64,000 bases of DNA from NCBI GenBank assembly GCA_007922305.1, contig ML677385.1:3633996-3697995 (forward strand). Direction: 5' to 3'. Under the pieces are notes generated by a model. That model ran no database searches. It saw only the letters and a list, made by a program, of their open reading frames with translations, and had not been told where the DNA came from. The first letter of the stretch is position 1; every line of letters starts with the position of its first letter. Made by a program: the position numbers and the translations under genes. This document shows positions 48,780 to 58,762 of this stretch, piece by piece. This DNA is from Dermatemys mawii. Its lineage: Eukaryota; Chordata; Testudines; Dermatemydidae.

Positions 48780-49165
48780 GAGGAAGCTGCCTGGCCTTGA
48801 ATATAAAAGTGACAAGAAAATGATGCCTGGAGGGGAGGGGAGGAGGCTGAAGGGGTGACAAAGTTAGACTGGGACTAGGAGTTGCCAGTGGGGGACAGAG
48901 GGACGGGGAAAGACTGAAATTGGCCTTACAAGGACACTGAGACTGGGACATGGAGCCTAATATAAGAAGTCTGGGGAGGGAGATTGGGAGCTGGGCAGTG
49001 GGGAAGACTTGGACATGGAGCCCCAAGAGGGAATCCAGGATTGCCTGTACAGGGAGACTGGAACTGGGATGGGAGGCCTAAGGGTGTGGAGACTGGGACA
49101 AGTAGCTGTGGGATAATGAAGAACTGGAGTTGGAGGAATACAGAACTGTTACAGTGACAGCTCTA
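48780..49165. repeat. Degenerate GA-rich minisatellite-like tract
   Basis: Variants of ACTGGGA(C/T)(A/G)(T/G)GGAG(C/A)CT recur every 40-60 bases (48870, 48943, 49010, 49050, 49095), with G/A-rich spacers. It looks like an old tandem array. Its G/A bias creates the minus-strand open frame 49026-48772. Confidence 0.45.
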
Positions 49166-49423
49166 GGTGACTGGAAATAGCAGCTAAAAGGTCTGTGATG
49201 ATACTACTCTCCAGAACCTAGCATGGAACCCAAGATTCCTAAATTTCTCCATTCCTCTGCTGTCAGCACATATCTGGCAAAATCATTCTCCTCTAGTGCT
49301 GGTCCACTGAGAGGATGATAACCTACAGTTGTTATCAGTTACTCTGTTAGCTCAAGTTGGGGATATCTGTGCAGTGGATCTAAAGGTCCCAGCTCTGCTG
49401 ATGACTCATGTAGAGGTCAGTAT

Positions 49424-50560
49424 GGTTCCACATGATGGAATATATATTTTCAGCTTGCTGTTTAAAAAAACCTAGGAAATTAAACACACAAAAAATCTAC
49501 ATTAAAAGAACATTATTAAGGTTGTAAAATCAAGTACTCGGAACTTAGAAAATGGCAATATTGAGGTTGCCTGCAACACATTAATTCACCCCCCTTTTAC
49601 ATATTCATTATGATATAGTATTTAATTATATGATCACATAGTACTTTTTCCACAGGATGCCTGCCTCATTCAGTGAATAGGATGGATCTACACTGGAGAT
49701 GAATCAGGTATGCGTAGCGAGCAAGGCTGCAGTCTGTAGAACTCCTGTTTGTTGTAGAAGTTGGAAGTTGTCTAGTGAATGAGGAAGGAGATTGCAGGAA
49801 AGAAAGGATGACCTCATGATTAAGATGGTTGTATGATGCCCTGGAGAACTGGATTTTATCCCAGTCTCTGCCATAGTGTTCCTATGTGGTGCTAGTCAAG
49901 TCACTTAAATCAGGATTTTCAAATGCTGTTATTAAGTGTATGTTCTGCTTTTTCTGGATGACGAAGTCTGATTTATAAAAGTTCTGTCCATTCACAGTTG
50001 CAGCTAAAGTCAATGGGATCTGTACTTGAAACATATAAACTACTATAGAATTTAAATATTCTGAAAATCAGATCCTAGGTGTTTCATTAAATACCCAAAA
50101 TTAGTGGATACTTTTGGCCTTAATCTGTCTGTGTCAATCACCCATGTGTAAAATGCGGATAAACCCTTCACCCCCAATCTCATTCATTAATGTTGGTAAA
50201 GCACTTAGGTAGAATAGGGAAGAGCACCATAGAAAGCCGGTGAGGAAATAATTCTGTCTTCAGAGCTGACTTTGAATAGAGTGCAGTAAAAAAAAAAAAT
50301 TGAATAGTTGCTGAGTAAGAGAGCACTACCCATCTTGCATACTGAGTGAGGTGGGGGTCCTGTGGAAAAAATAGTTTGTGATTGTGTAATTAAATACTGT
50401 ATTATAATCCATTCACACAAGGGCCAAATTAAGGTTGTACTGTTCACCTCAATTTTGTCATTTCCTAATTTTTGAGAGCTTGACTTTGAACCTTTATAAT
50501 GTATTTTTAATGTAGTTTTGTGTGTAACACATATTTATACTTCCTAGTTTTTCTTGAATG
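49424..50560 (+). repeat. Homologous block B (partner 38668-39515)
   Basis: Starts GGTTCCACATGATGGAATAT and is collinear with block A over its length, with a MIR-like piece at about 49850-49925 (CCCAGTCTCTGCCATAGTGT) and a shared distal part ACACAAGGGCCAAATTAAGG. It is longer than A because of extra sequence around 49990-50300. Confidence 0.7.
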
Positions 50561-51393
50561 ATGTACACATTTCTCTTACAAAACATGATGCATGATCTCA
50601 AGAGATTCCTCAGAAATAATAAATTATTGGCAAGTGACTTATACTACTTATGCAGGGATCAAGATTTAATTCTCTTGATTCAAATAAATGGACTAAAATT
50701 GGTTACTAAAAGCTGGTTGTCTGGACTATTTATGTCATTCACATTCTGACTACTCCATATTTATGTTCATTTAGCTAGCAACTTGTCAAGGCCTAGATTA
50801 GAAGTAGTAGAGTTTACGACACACTATAGGAAACATCGCTTTCAATCCTAGTATTTACATATAGTGAATGGATTATATTTAGTTAAAGGTTAGAACAAGC
50901 AAAATTTGCACCCTGCTTTTGTAGGGCAGTCAACCCCCACTTACGTAAAAAGTTCTGGCTTTCATTCAGTTTAAGGTTCCTCCTTTTCTGTCTCATTCCC
51001 AAGATTCCCAGATAAAACAGGACTTGATTTAACTAGTAACATGCTATTGAGAAACATTAGGCATCTAGCCATGAAAACTATGAACAAGCTATTTGAATTT
51101 TAATTAACATCTACCATTTGTAGAGGAACAAGCTTTTGAAATAATTCTTTGAAAATTCTGAGATAGAAATTAGTGGTGATGACTCTAAGGCCAGAAAACT
51201 TTAACTTTAAACGTTATAAAAACACACATTGATTTTATGTAAGAAGGTTAATTTTTTAGGTACTGTTCCATTACATTGTATAATTGGAGTTCTCATCCAG
51301 AAATTTGTTGCTTGTAAATTGCAGCACTTAATAAGTTTGGATCCAGATAAATCTGTTTAATTAGATTGCACTTTAGACAGTCTGATTGCCAGT
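50561..51393. other. Intronic stretch, no recognised feature
   Basis: AT-rich; no exon or repeat family recognised. Confidence 0.5.
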
Positions 51394-51395
51394 AC

Positions 51396-51727
51396 AGTGG
51401 AATCCCGCTATAACGAACAGTTGGGATTCAAAAAATCCTATTGCGTTAAAAGTGGAGTGCCTTATAGCGGGTTTCTCTCCCCTGCTGGGCAGCGTGGAGA
51501 GAAGCCATGGCCCACGTCTGCCAGGGACAGAGAACAGCGGAGCCTGCAGCCCCGGAGTTCTCTATCCCTGGCAGGCACGGGTTGCGGCTTCTCTCCGTGC
51601 TGCCCAGCAGGGGAGAGAAGCTGCCGCCAAGTGCAAGGACATAGGGAGATATCCAGGGAGCCACAGTATGATCACGCTATAACCGAATTTGCGTTATCGC
51701 GGGGCGCGTTATACCTGGGCTCCTCTG
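51396..51727. mobile_element. Tc1/pogo-like MITE with long internal hairpin
   Basis: The left end CAGTGGAATCCCGCTATAACG and the inverted right end CAGAGGAGCCCAGGTATAACG match at 16 of 21 positions, and TA flanks both sides (51394-51395 and 51728-51729), as for Tc1/mariner/pogo insertion. The interior holds two 63-bp arms (51471-51533 and 51559-51621) that are inverted copies of each other, around a 25-bp centre. Open frames on both strands are products of the palindrome. Confidence 0.82.
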
Positions 51728-51970
51728 TATTTGGCCTGTATACACGTGGATCACGTGTGGAATTTAAGTCATGAGCTGTCTCACTGAGGTAGCATTAAAT
51801 GAAAAGAACAGGTAGGGAGCCCCTAAAAGTCCATTTTCTTCTCTGTCTTGGCATTACTATAGGACTTTCCCTTTCAGGTTTTCTGACTGTGTAACGGTCA
51901 GTATAAACATGGTAGCATAGAAGAAAACAAATATTCCTTCAAACAGTTATGGGACAATATTTGTTCATGG

Positions 51971-52552
51971 TGTGATAGAGGAGGGTCAGGGAGCTGCGGT
52001 AGAGTGCTTGAGGGGAGATATGTAAGCTCAGAACTAATTGAGGCATGGCTCCCTGTGGACTAGGGAAGCTGGCGGCAGGTTGATTGGAACACCTGCAATC
52101 AATGAAGACCCTGTTATGAACCTAATAAACCCCCCTGCTTCAGGCAGACAGGAGAGGAGGATAGGAGTTTGGAGCAGTTTGGAGAAGTTGGAGCAGTTGG
52201 AGCAGTGAGCAGTTGGAGGAGAGCTTGGAACCAAGACCCCCCAGACCCTAGGTAAAGAGACACTTGACTTGTGTAGAGAGAGGGCAGGAAGTCCCACAAA
52301 CTGAAGGGTAGGAGAGGGAAGTAGCTCAGGGGAAGGAATAGCTAATTCAGGTGGTTTACCGCTATCCTCCGGGCCTCTGGGTCGGGACCTGGAGTAGAGG
52401 GCAGACCCGGTTCCCTCCCTCTGCACTCCCTCTCCTCTAGGATACTAGTGGGGCAGTTAATACCCTATTCAGGGGCAAGAAATGGCTCCCTGAACCCCCC
52501 ACAAAAAGAGAAAGCGAGAGACCCATCATAATAGTGCCAGCAATTTGCCACA
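51971..52552 (+). repeat. 5' LTR of Gmr1-like element
   Basis: 582 bp, TGTGATAGAGG to TTGCCACA. It has an AATAAA at 52124-52129 and an internal short tandem region of GGAGCAGTT-type units (52171-52220). It matches the 3' LTR with about 25 point differences in roughly 550 aligned positions (counted by eye) and carries an extra 18 bp near 52392-52410 that the 3' LTR lacks. Confidence 0.95.
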
Positions 52553-52554
52553 TG

Positions 52555-52574
52555 TAGTGTTAGTGGTGGGATCC
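52555..52574 (+). promoter_or_regulatory. Primer binding site, tRNA-Leu type
   Basis: Two bases after the LTR, the 20 bases beginning TAGTGTTAGT agree at about 16 positions with the complement of a vertebrate tRNA-Leu 3' end (TGGTGTCAGAAGTGGGAT type). The first differences (G to A, C to T) look like ordinary transition decay. The position and match support minus-strand priming by tRNA-Leu. Confidence 0.65.
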
Positions 52575-52624
52575 AAGCGCTGGGGGCTTAAACCAGAGTT
52601 AGCCCAAACCTTCTTGTCCCTAAG

Positions 52625-53790
52625 ATGGACGACGTGGTCAAGGCCCTAATATAAGCCACTGCAGCCCAGCAGGAAGCCACCCGGGTCCAAGCAACCGCCC
52701 AACAGGAGGTGATATGGGTGCAGCAAGAGACTAATCATCTGTTGATGACTCAGGCTGCCCAGGACTGAACCCTGCTGCAGGAACTAATGAACCAGGTGAA
52801 GGCTCTTACGGAGAAGAGCCGCGGGTGTGACAGGACACAGACCATACGGGCCAGCTACTGTCTATAGAAAATGACTAAGGAGGATGATGTGGAGGCATAC
52901 CTTCTGGCTTTCGAGAGGACAGCCCTGCGGGAGGCCTGGCCCCGAGACCAGTGGTCAAGCATTCTCGCCCCATTTTTGTGCGGGGAAGCTCAGAAGGCCT
53001 ACTATGATATGACCACAGAGGAGGTGGCAGATTACCCCCAACTGAAGGCGGAGATCCTGGCCAGGGCAGGGGTAATGACAGCCCTGCGAGCCCGGAGGTT
53101 CCATGAGTGGCAGTACTGTAGAGACAAGACATCACGCTCACAACTATTTGACCTAATTCACCTATCCCAGAGTGGTTACGCCCGGAGGCTCTCAGCTCAG
53201 AGAAAATGATGGAGCTCCTGGTGTTGGACCACTATATGAGGGGACTGTCCGCAGGCCTCCGAGCCTGGGTAGGCCAAAATGACCCCTCCACCTATGATGA
53301 ACTGATTGCCCTTGTCGAGAGACAACTGGCAGCCCGTGAACTGTTCAAAACCCCGGGCGGTGGAACACGGCGTTTCAGGAAACCAGTCCCAACCCTGAGG
53401 ACCCGGATCACTGAGAACTCCAAGAAAATCATAATTGAAAGAACCGGCCCCAAGGAGTGGCCTGAGGCTCCAAGAGGACATGCGGGTCCGGGGATAGAGA
53501 ACTGGGGGAGCAAGTCAGAGGGTCTAAGACAGAGGGCAACCTCCAGGATGAGATGTCGCTGCTATGAGTGCGGGGAGTTGGGGCATGTAGCAGCCCAGTG
53601 CCCCAATAGGGAGGAGCCCATGCAATGTAATCTGGGGGATCCTGGGGACCAGTGTGGCCTAATCAGCCTGGTGGTGGTCGCAACAGCCCCACATGAGTAC
53701 ACTAGACCCGTAAAAATGAACGGCATCCAGACCATAGCTTTGGTGGACTCTGGGAGTGCTGTCACATTAATCTTGGGAAGTTAGTGGGGC
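52625..53790 (+). pseudogene. gag: SCAN-like capsid and zinc knuckle
   Basis: The frame opens at ATG 52625 (MDDVVKAL) and has in-frame stops at codons 9 (TAA), 48 (TGA) and 81 (TAG) before the open part from 52871. The N-terminal part is Q-rich and probably coiled. From 52871 the capsid region reads [13 protein letters not shown], then [20 protein letters not shown]. After a one-base shift at about 53206 it continues MELLVLDHYMRGLSAGLRAW and YDELIALVERQLA, at 53209-53346. These two halves correspond in order to the SCAN fold (capsid C-terminal domain). A CCHC knuckle (CYECGELGHVAAQC) is at 53560-53601. Gag would package the RNA and form the particle. Broken, not functional. Confidence 0.88.
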
Positions 53791-54090
53791 AAGACCAACT
53801 GTGCCGGGCCAAAACCACTGGGGTGACGTGTCCACGGCACAGTAAATTTTTACCCCACAATTTCAATACAGATTGAGATCCAGGGAAACACTACCAAGAT
53901 GACTGCAGGGGTGGTCCCCAAGCTCCCCTACCCAGTCTTAATTGGCAGGGATTTTCCTGGATTTGAGAGCTTACTTCCCCCCATTGAGTTAGGGGAGGGA
54001 AGTAAACCCCGAGCAGAGTTTGAGGCACCCATGGATGACCCTACCTCAGTTTTTGCTGGGTTTTCCCCAGAGTTATTTTCACCCCCTGGG
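53700..54090 (+). pseudogene. Aspartic protease of Gmr1-like element
   Basis: The active-site turn is intact as ALVDSGSAVT, with D-S-G at 53746-53754. The frame stops at 53782. In another frame the C-terminal signature VPKLPYPVLIGRDFPGFE (53917-53970) follows. The retropepsin normally dimerises and cleaves the gag-pol polyprotein. The gag, knuckle and protease run without a gap, so they were probably one polyprotein or joined by a shift. At least one frameshift lies between 53760 and 53899. Confidence 0.85.
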
Positions 54091-54248
54091 AAGTCCCAGA
54101 AATCTAGACGGCAAAGGAGGGTAGATAAACGATTGGGAACTAGGATTTTGGTGTCAAACCAGAGAGCTGCCCTGGTTGGGAGGAGGCCCCGTCAAGGAAT
54201 CTGCAAGGTGGTACGGACCAATAGAGACCCAGAGGCAGCCCCCAGCAC

Positions 54249-55560
54249 TTGTATAATACCCCAAGAGAAGGAGGGGCGCCCAATCCAATAGAATCAGGCC
54301 AGCTTGGTCCCACATGTGAGTGTTTTGGGCAGGACCAAGCCGATGACCCACTGTATGCAAACGTGAGGGAGGAGGTAGTAGAAGTAAATGGGGTGCTAAC
54401 AGAAGGAAAAACCAAAGGACCAGGGCCATACTATATAATCAAATGGGATCTGTTGTACCGAGTAGTTCCAATACATGGGGATATAGTAGAACAGCTCTTG
54501 GTGCCACGGAAGCACACAAGAGCTGTATTAGAATTAGCTCACAGTCATCTGTTTGGGGGACATTTAGAAGCAGACAAGACCCTGGATAGAGTCCTAAGGA
54601 GGTTCTACTGGCCGGAGGTAAGAGCAGAAGTTCAGCGCTATTGCGCCTCTTGCCCGGAGTGCCAGCTGCATAGCCCACGACCACAGTTAAGGGCCCCATT
54701 GGTACCCTTGCCTATAATTGAAGTCCCTTTTGAAAGGATAGCAGTGGATCTGGTGGGCCCACTAGAAAGAACAGCTCGGGGCCACCAAAGCATACTCGTC
54801 ATCCTGGACTATGCTACATGATACCCCGAAGCCATTCCTCTAAGAAACCCCATGTCCAAGGCGATTGCAAAGGAACTGGTGCAGGTTTTTGCTAGGGTAG
54901 GCATCCCTAAGGAGATCCTGACAGACCAAGGGACTCCCTTTATGTCTAGAGTGATGAAAGACTTATGCTCCCTGCTACACATCCAAGCCTTGCGGACTTC
55001 GGTCTATCATCCCCAAACAGATGGCCTGCTAGAGCGCTTTAACCGTACTCTCAAGAGTATGATCTGAAAGGTAGTGGCCCAAGATGGAAAAGACTGGGAT
55101 ACCCTCCTACCCTATTTGATGTTCACAGTGCGAGAAGTTCCCCAAGCATCTATCGGTTTCTCCCCATTTGAGCTACTATATGGACACCACCCACGTGGCA
55201 TATTAGGTATCGCGAAGGAAGAATGGGAGGAACAACCCAACCCGGGAAAGAACGTTATTGCACATGTAGCCCAGATGAGAGAGCGAATAGCCCAAGTAAC
55301 ATCCATAGTAGGAGAGCATTTAGAAAAAGCACAAGAAGCCCAATGAACCTACTATAATCATCGAGCGAAAACAAGGAAATTTCAACCAGGTGAATGTGTG
55401 CTGGTGCTGGTACCAACAACAGAAAGTAAGCTGCTGGCCAATTGGCATGGACCTTATGAGATAGTGGAAGCTGTTGGGGAAGTGAATTATAAGGTGAGAC
55501 AACCAGATCCCTGAAGGCCAGAGCAGATATACCACGTCAACTTACTGAAACCCTGGATCG
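54249..55560 (+). pseudogene. Integrase of Gmr1-like element, upstream of RT
   Basis: It begins with a zinc-binding HHCC domain (H at 54540-54542 and 54561-54563, with FYWPEVRAEV, then CASCPEC at 54642-54662). The catalytic core has all three acidic residues: D in IAVDLVGPL (54747-54749), D in LTDQGTPF (54924-54926) and E in GLLERFNRT (55032-55034). The C-terminal GPY/F motif is seen in NWHGPYEIVEAVGE (about 55440-55475). Stops at 54820, 55065, 55344 and 55512 are all TGA, and each fits a decayed CGA (Arg) codon. Integrase inserts the cDNA; the 4-bp duplication fits. It sits before reverse transcriptase, unlike standard Gypsy elements. Confidence 0.92.
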
Positions 55561-55568
55561 ATCGGGAG

Positions 55569-56460
55569 ATGTGCCTGGCAGTCCTGCCAGCTCTGTCCCA
55601 GGCAGATGACCCACAAGAGCAGGTAAAGATATCCCCCGAATTAGCCCCAGAACAGCGAACAGAGGTCATTGAGATGATTCAGAGGAACCAAGATGTGTTT
55701 TCCCCAAACCAGGATGGACAACGCTTATCCAGCATCATATTGTCACCCATCCTGGAGCAAGGGTGACTATGAAACCATATCGCATACCAGAAGCAAAAAG
55801 AGAGGAAATTAGGGAAGATGTAAGAAAGATGCTGGAACTTGGGGTGATTGAAGAATCACGCAGCCAGTGGTCCAGCCCTATTGTCTTGGTCCCTAAGCCT
55901 GATGACAGCCGAAGATTTTGTAATGACTTTCGAAAGTTAAACAAGGTATCCCAGTTCGATGCCTACCCAATACCACATATTGAAGAGTTGGTGGATCAGT
56001 TAGGCAAGGCCCAATACCTGACCATGTTGGACTTGACGAAAGGCTACTGGCAGATCCCCCTGGCTGAGGACACCAAAGAAAAAACTGCTTTTTCTACACC
56101 TGATGGCCTTTTCCAATATACAGTCCTCCCTTTTGGACTCCATGGGGCCCCCACGACTTTCCAGCGGCTGATGGACAGATTACTTCGACCCCATACCAAG
56201 TATGCTGCTGCCTATTTAGACGATGTGGTAATCCATGGTCCTGACTGGGAGACGCACCTGGGGAAAGTCGAAGCAGTACTGGATACTCTTAGACAGGCTG
56301 GTCTCACTGCTAACCCATCCAAATGTTCAATAGGGTTAACTGAGGCCAGATACCTTGGCTATGTAGTCAGTAGGGGCCTGGTGAAGCCCCAGTGGAACAA
56401 AGTAAAGGCAATACAGGATTGGCCCTGCCTGAGCCGCAAGAAGCAAGTCAGAGCATTCTT
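55569..56460 (+). pseudogene. Reverse transcriptase of Gmr1-like element
   Basis: The N-terminal linker (LAPEQRTEVIEMIQRNQDVF, 55641-55700) is followed, after a one-base shift near 55763, by an open frame to 56460. Motifs in order: SSPIVLVPKPDDSRRFCNDF (fingers), YLTMLDLTKGYWQIPL (first catalytic Asp), FGLHGAPTTFQRLMD, and the YLDD box AAYLDDVVIHG (56213-56224), followed by TANPSKCSIGLTEARYLGYV. All catalytic aspartates are present. This 265-codon frame is the best preserved part of the element. Confidence 0.95.
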
Positions 56461-56646
56461 TAGGGATAGTGGGGTACTATTGCTGGTTCATCCCTTACTT
56501 TGCCACAAGGGCTGCGCCTCTAACAGACCTGATAAGAGCTCGGGGCCCAGGGATAGTTAAGTGGACCGAGGCGGCAGAAAATGCTTTCACTGATCTAAGG
56601 ACTGCCCTTTGTAGCCATCCGATTTCAAAAAGGAATTCATTCTACA
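56461..56646 (+). pseudogene. RT connection and start of RNase H, left of CR1
   Basis: After a frameshift at about 56460 the frame 56469-56646 gives GYYCWFIPYFATRAAPLTDL and AENAFTDLRTALCSHP, the connection between reverse transcriptase and RNase H. The coding sequence runs up to the TTCTACA at 56640-56646, where the CR1 copy begins, and resumes at 58343. Confidence 0.88.
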
Positions 56647-58342
56647 CTAGAGGAGGTTTTAGAACTAATTGATAAACTTAACTGTAACAAGTCACCGGGA
56701 CCAGACGGCATTCACCCAAGAGTTCTGAAAGAACTCAAATGTGAAATTGCGGAACTATTAACTAGGGTTTGTAACTTGTCCTTTAAATCGGCTTCTGTAC
56801 CCAATGACTGGAAGGTAGCTAATGTAACACCAATATTTAAAAAGGGCTCTAGAGGTGATCCCGGCAACTACAGACCAGTAAGTCTAATGTCCATACTGGG
56901 CAAATTAGTTGAAACAATAGTAAAGAATAAAATTGTCAGGCACATAGAAGAACATAAATTGTTGGGCAAAAGTCATTATGGTTTCTATAAAGGGAAATCA
57001 TGTCTTACTAATCTATTAGAGTTCTTTGAAGAGGTCAACAGACATGTGGACAAGAGGGATCCAGTGGACGTAGTGTACTTAGATTTCCAGAAAGCCTTTG
57101 ACAAGGTCCCTCACCAAAGGCTCTTACATAAATTAAGTTGCCATGGGATAAGAGGGAAGATCCTTTCATGGATTGAGAACTGGTAAAAGACAGGGAACAA
57201 AGGGTAGAAATAAATGGTAAATTTTCAGAATGGAGAGGGGTAACTAGTGGTATTCCTCAAGGATCAGTCCTAGGACCAATCCTATTCAACTTATTCATCA
57301 GTGATTTGGAGGAAGGGATAAACAGTGAGGTGGCAAAGTTTGCAGATGATACTAAACTGCTCAAAATAGTTAAGACCCAAGCAGGCTGTGAAGAACTTCA
57401 AAAAGATCTCACGAAACTAAATGATTGGGCAACAAAATGGCAAATGAAATTTAATGTGGATAAATGTAAAGTAATGCACTTTGGAAAAAATAACCCCAAC
57501 TATACGTACAATATGATGGGGGCTAGTTTAGCTACAACTATTCAGGAAAAAGATCTTGGAGTCATCGTGGATAGTTCTCTGAAGATGTCCATGCAGTGTG
57601 CAACGGCAGTCAAAAAAGCAAACAAGATGTTAGGAATCATTAAAAGGATAGAGAATAAGACGGAGAGTATCTTATTGCCCTTATACAAATCCATGGTGCG
57701 CCCACATCTTGAATACTGTGTACAAATGTGGTCTCCTCATCTCAAAAAGGATATACTAACATTGGAAAAGGTTCAGAGAAGGGCAACTAAAATGATTAGG
57801 GGATTGGAACGCGTCCCATATGAGGAGAGATTAAAGAGGCTAGGACTTTTTAGCTTGGAAAAGAGGAGACTAAGGGGGGATATGATAGAGGTATATAAAA
57901 TTATGAGTGGCGTGGAGAAAGCGAATAAGGAAAGGTTATTTACTTGTTCCCATAATAGAAGAACTAGGGGCCACCCATTGAAATTAGTGGGCAGCAGGTT
58001 TAAAACAAATAAAAGGAAGTTCTTCTTCACACAGCGCACAATCAACCTGTGGAACTCCTTGCCTGAGGAGGCTGTGAAGGCTAGGACTATAACAGAGTTT
58101 AAAAGAGAACTGGATGAATTCATGGAGGTTAAGTCCATTAATGGCTATTAGCCAGGCTGGGTAAGGAATGGTGTCCCTAGCCTCTGTTTGTCAGAGGGGG
58201 GTGATGGATGGCAGGAGAGAGATCACTTGATCGTTACCTGTTAGGTTCACTCACTCCAGGGCACCTGACTTTGGCCACTGTCGGTAGACGGGATATTGGG
58301 CTAGATGGACCATTGGTCTTACCCAGTACGGCCTTTCTTATG
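56647..58342 (+). mobile_element. CR1 LINE inserted in the Gypsy element
   Basis: A 1.7-kb, 5'-truncated CR1 copy. TTCTACA lies on both sides (56640-56646 and 58343-58349), a 7-bp target duplication, although up to a few bases could belong to the CR1 tail. ORF2 fragments: frame 56776-57186 with reverse-transcriptase motifs (WKVANVTPIFKKGSRGDPGN, VYLDFQKAFDKVPHQRL), then, after a single-base deletion at about 57185, frame 57306-58151 with VAKFADDTKL (intact FADD) and the full ORF2 C-terminus ending SINGY at a stop. The 3' UTR ends CCTTTCTTATG. The least decayed CR1 in the window. Confidence 0.95.
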
Positions 58343-58692
58343 TTCTACAAACAGATGCCTCGGAGGTAGGACTCGGGCCGTCCTTTCGCAGATGGTGGGG
58401 GATGAGGAGCACCCAATCCTTTACTTTAGTCGAAAGCTCCTGCCCAGGGAACAATGGTACGCCGTAGTAGAAAAAGAATGCCTAGCAGTTAAGTGGGCCA
58501 TGGAGATTCTACGGTACTACCTGCTTGGGAGGCGGTTCACCCTAGTAACAGACCATGCCCCACTCCAATGGATGCACAAAACAAGGAGAGGAATGCACGA
58601 GTGATGAGATGGCTTCTATCTCTGCAACCTTTCAATTTCCGGATACAGCATAAGGCTGGAAGCCAACACGGCAATGCGGACAGCCTGTAGCG
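58343..58692 (+). pseudogene. RNase H of Gmr1-like element, right of CR1
   Basis: Resumes with LQTDASEVGLG (first catalytic Asp), a one-base deletion near 58378, then ILYFSRKLLPREQWYAVVEK, ECLAVKWAMEILRYYL (catalytic Glu) and FTLVTDHAPLQWM (Asp). After another shift near 58600, MRWLLSLQPFNFRIQHKAGS follows, ending QHGNADSL. The pol frame ends directly before the polypurine tract, as expected when integrase is upstream. Confidence 0.92.
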
Positions 58693-58739
58693 GCAACACT
58701 GTCTCTCGTCCCAAGTAGCTCAACCCCATGGTGCTGAGT

Positions 58740-58762
58740 GGGGGGGGGGGCGGGGGGGGATA
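58740..58762 (+). promoter_or_regulatory. Polypurine tract
   Basis: A G-rich run with one C, ending GGGGGATA directly before the 3' LTR. It is the expected plus-strand primer site. It may have expanded by slippage, since a G run this long is unusual. Confidence 0.85.

Noticed and set aside
51386..51774. Overlapping open frames of 98 and 125 codons
   Set aside because: They lie inside a palindromic non-autonomous DNA element, and the same stretch is open on the minus strand because of the inverted arms.
52034..52426. Minus-strand open frame of 130 codons in the 5' LTR, repeated in the 3' LTR
   Set aside because: It lies in the LTR, is P, S and L rich, differs by indels between the two LTRs and has no motif.
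54249..55560. Integrase position caused by a second, tandem Gypsy element or by misassembly
   Set aside because: Each domain occurs once, the protease-integrase-linker-RT sequence is continuous, and only one LTR pair with one target duplication is present. The order also matches a described clade.
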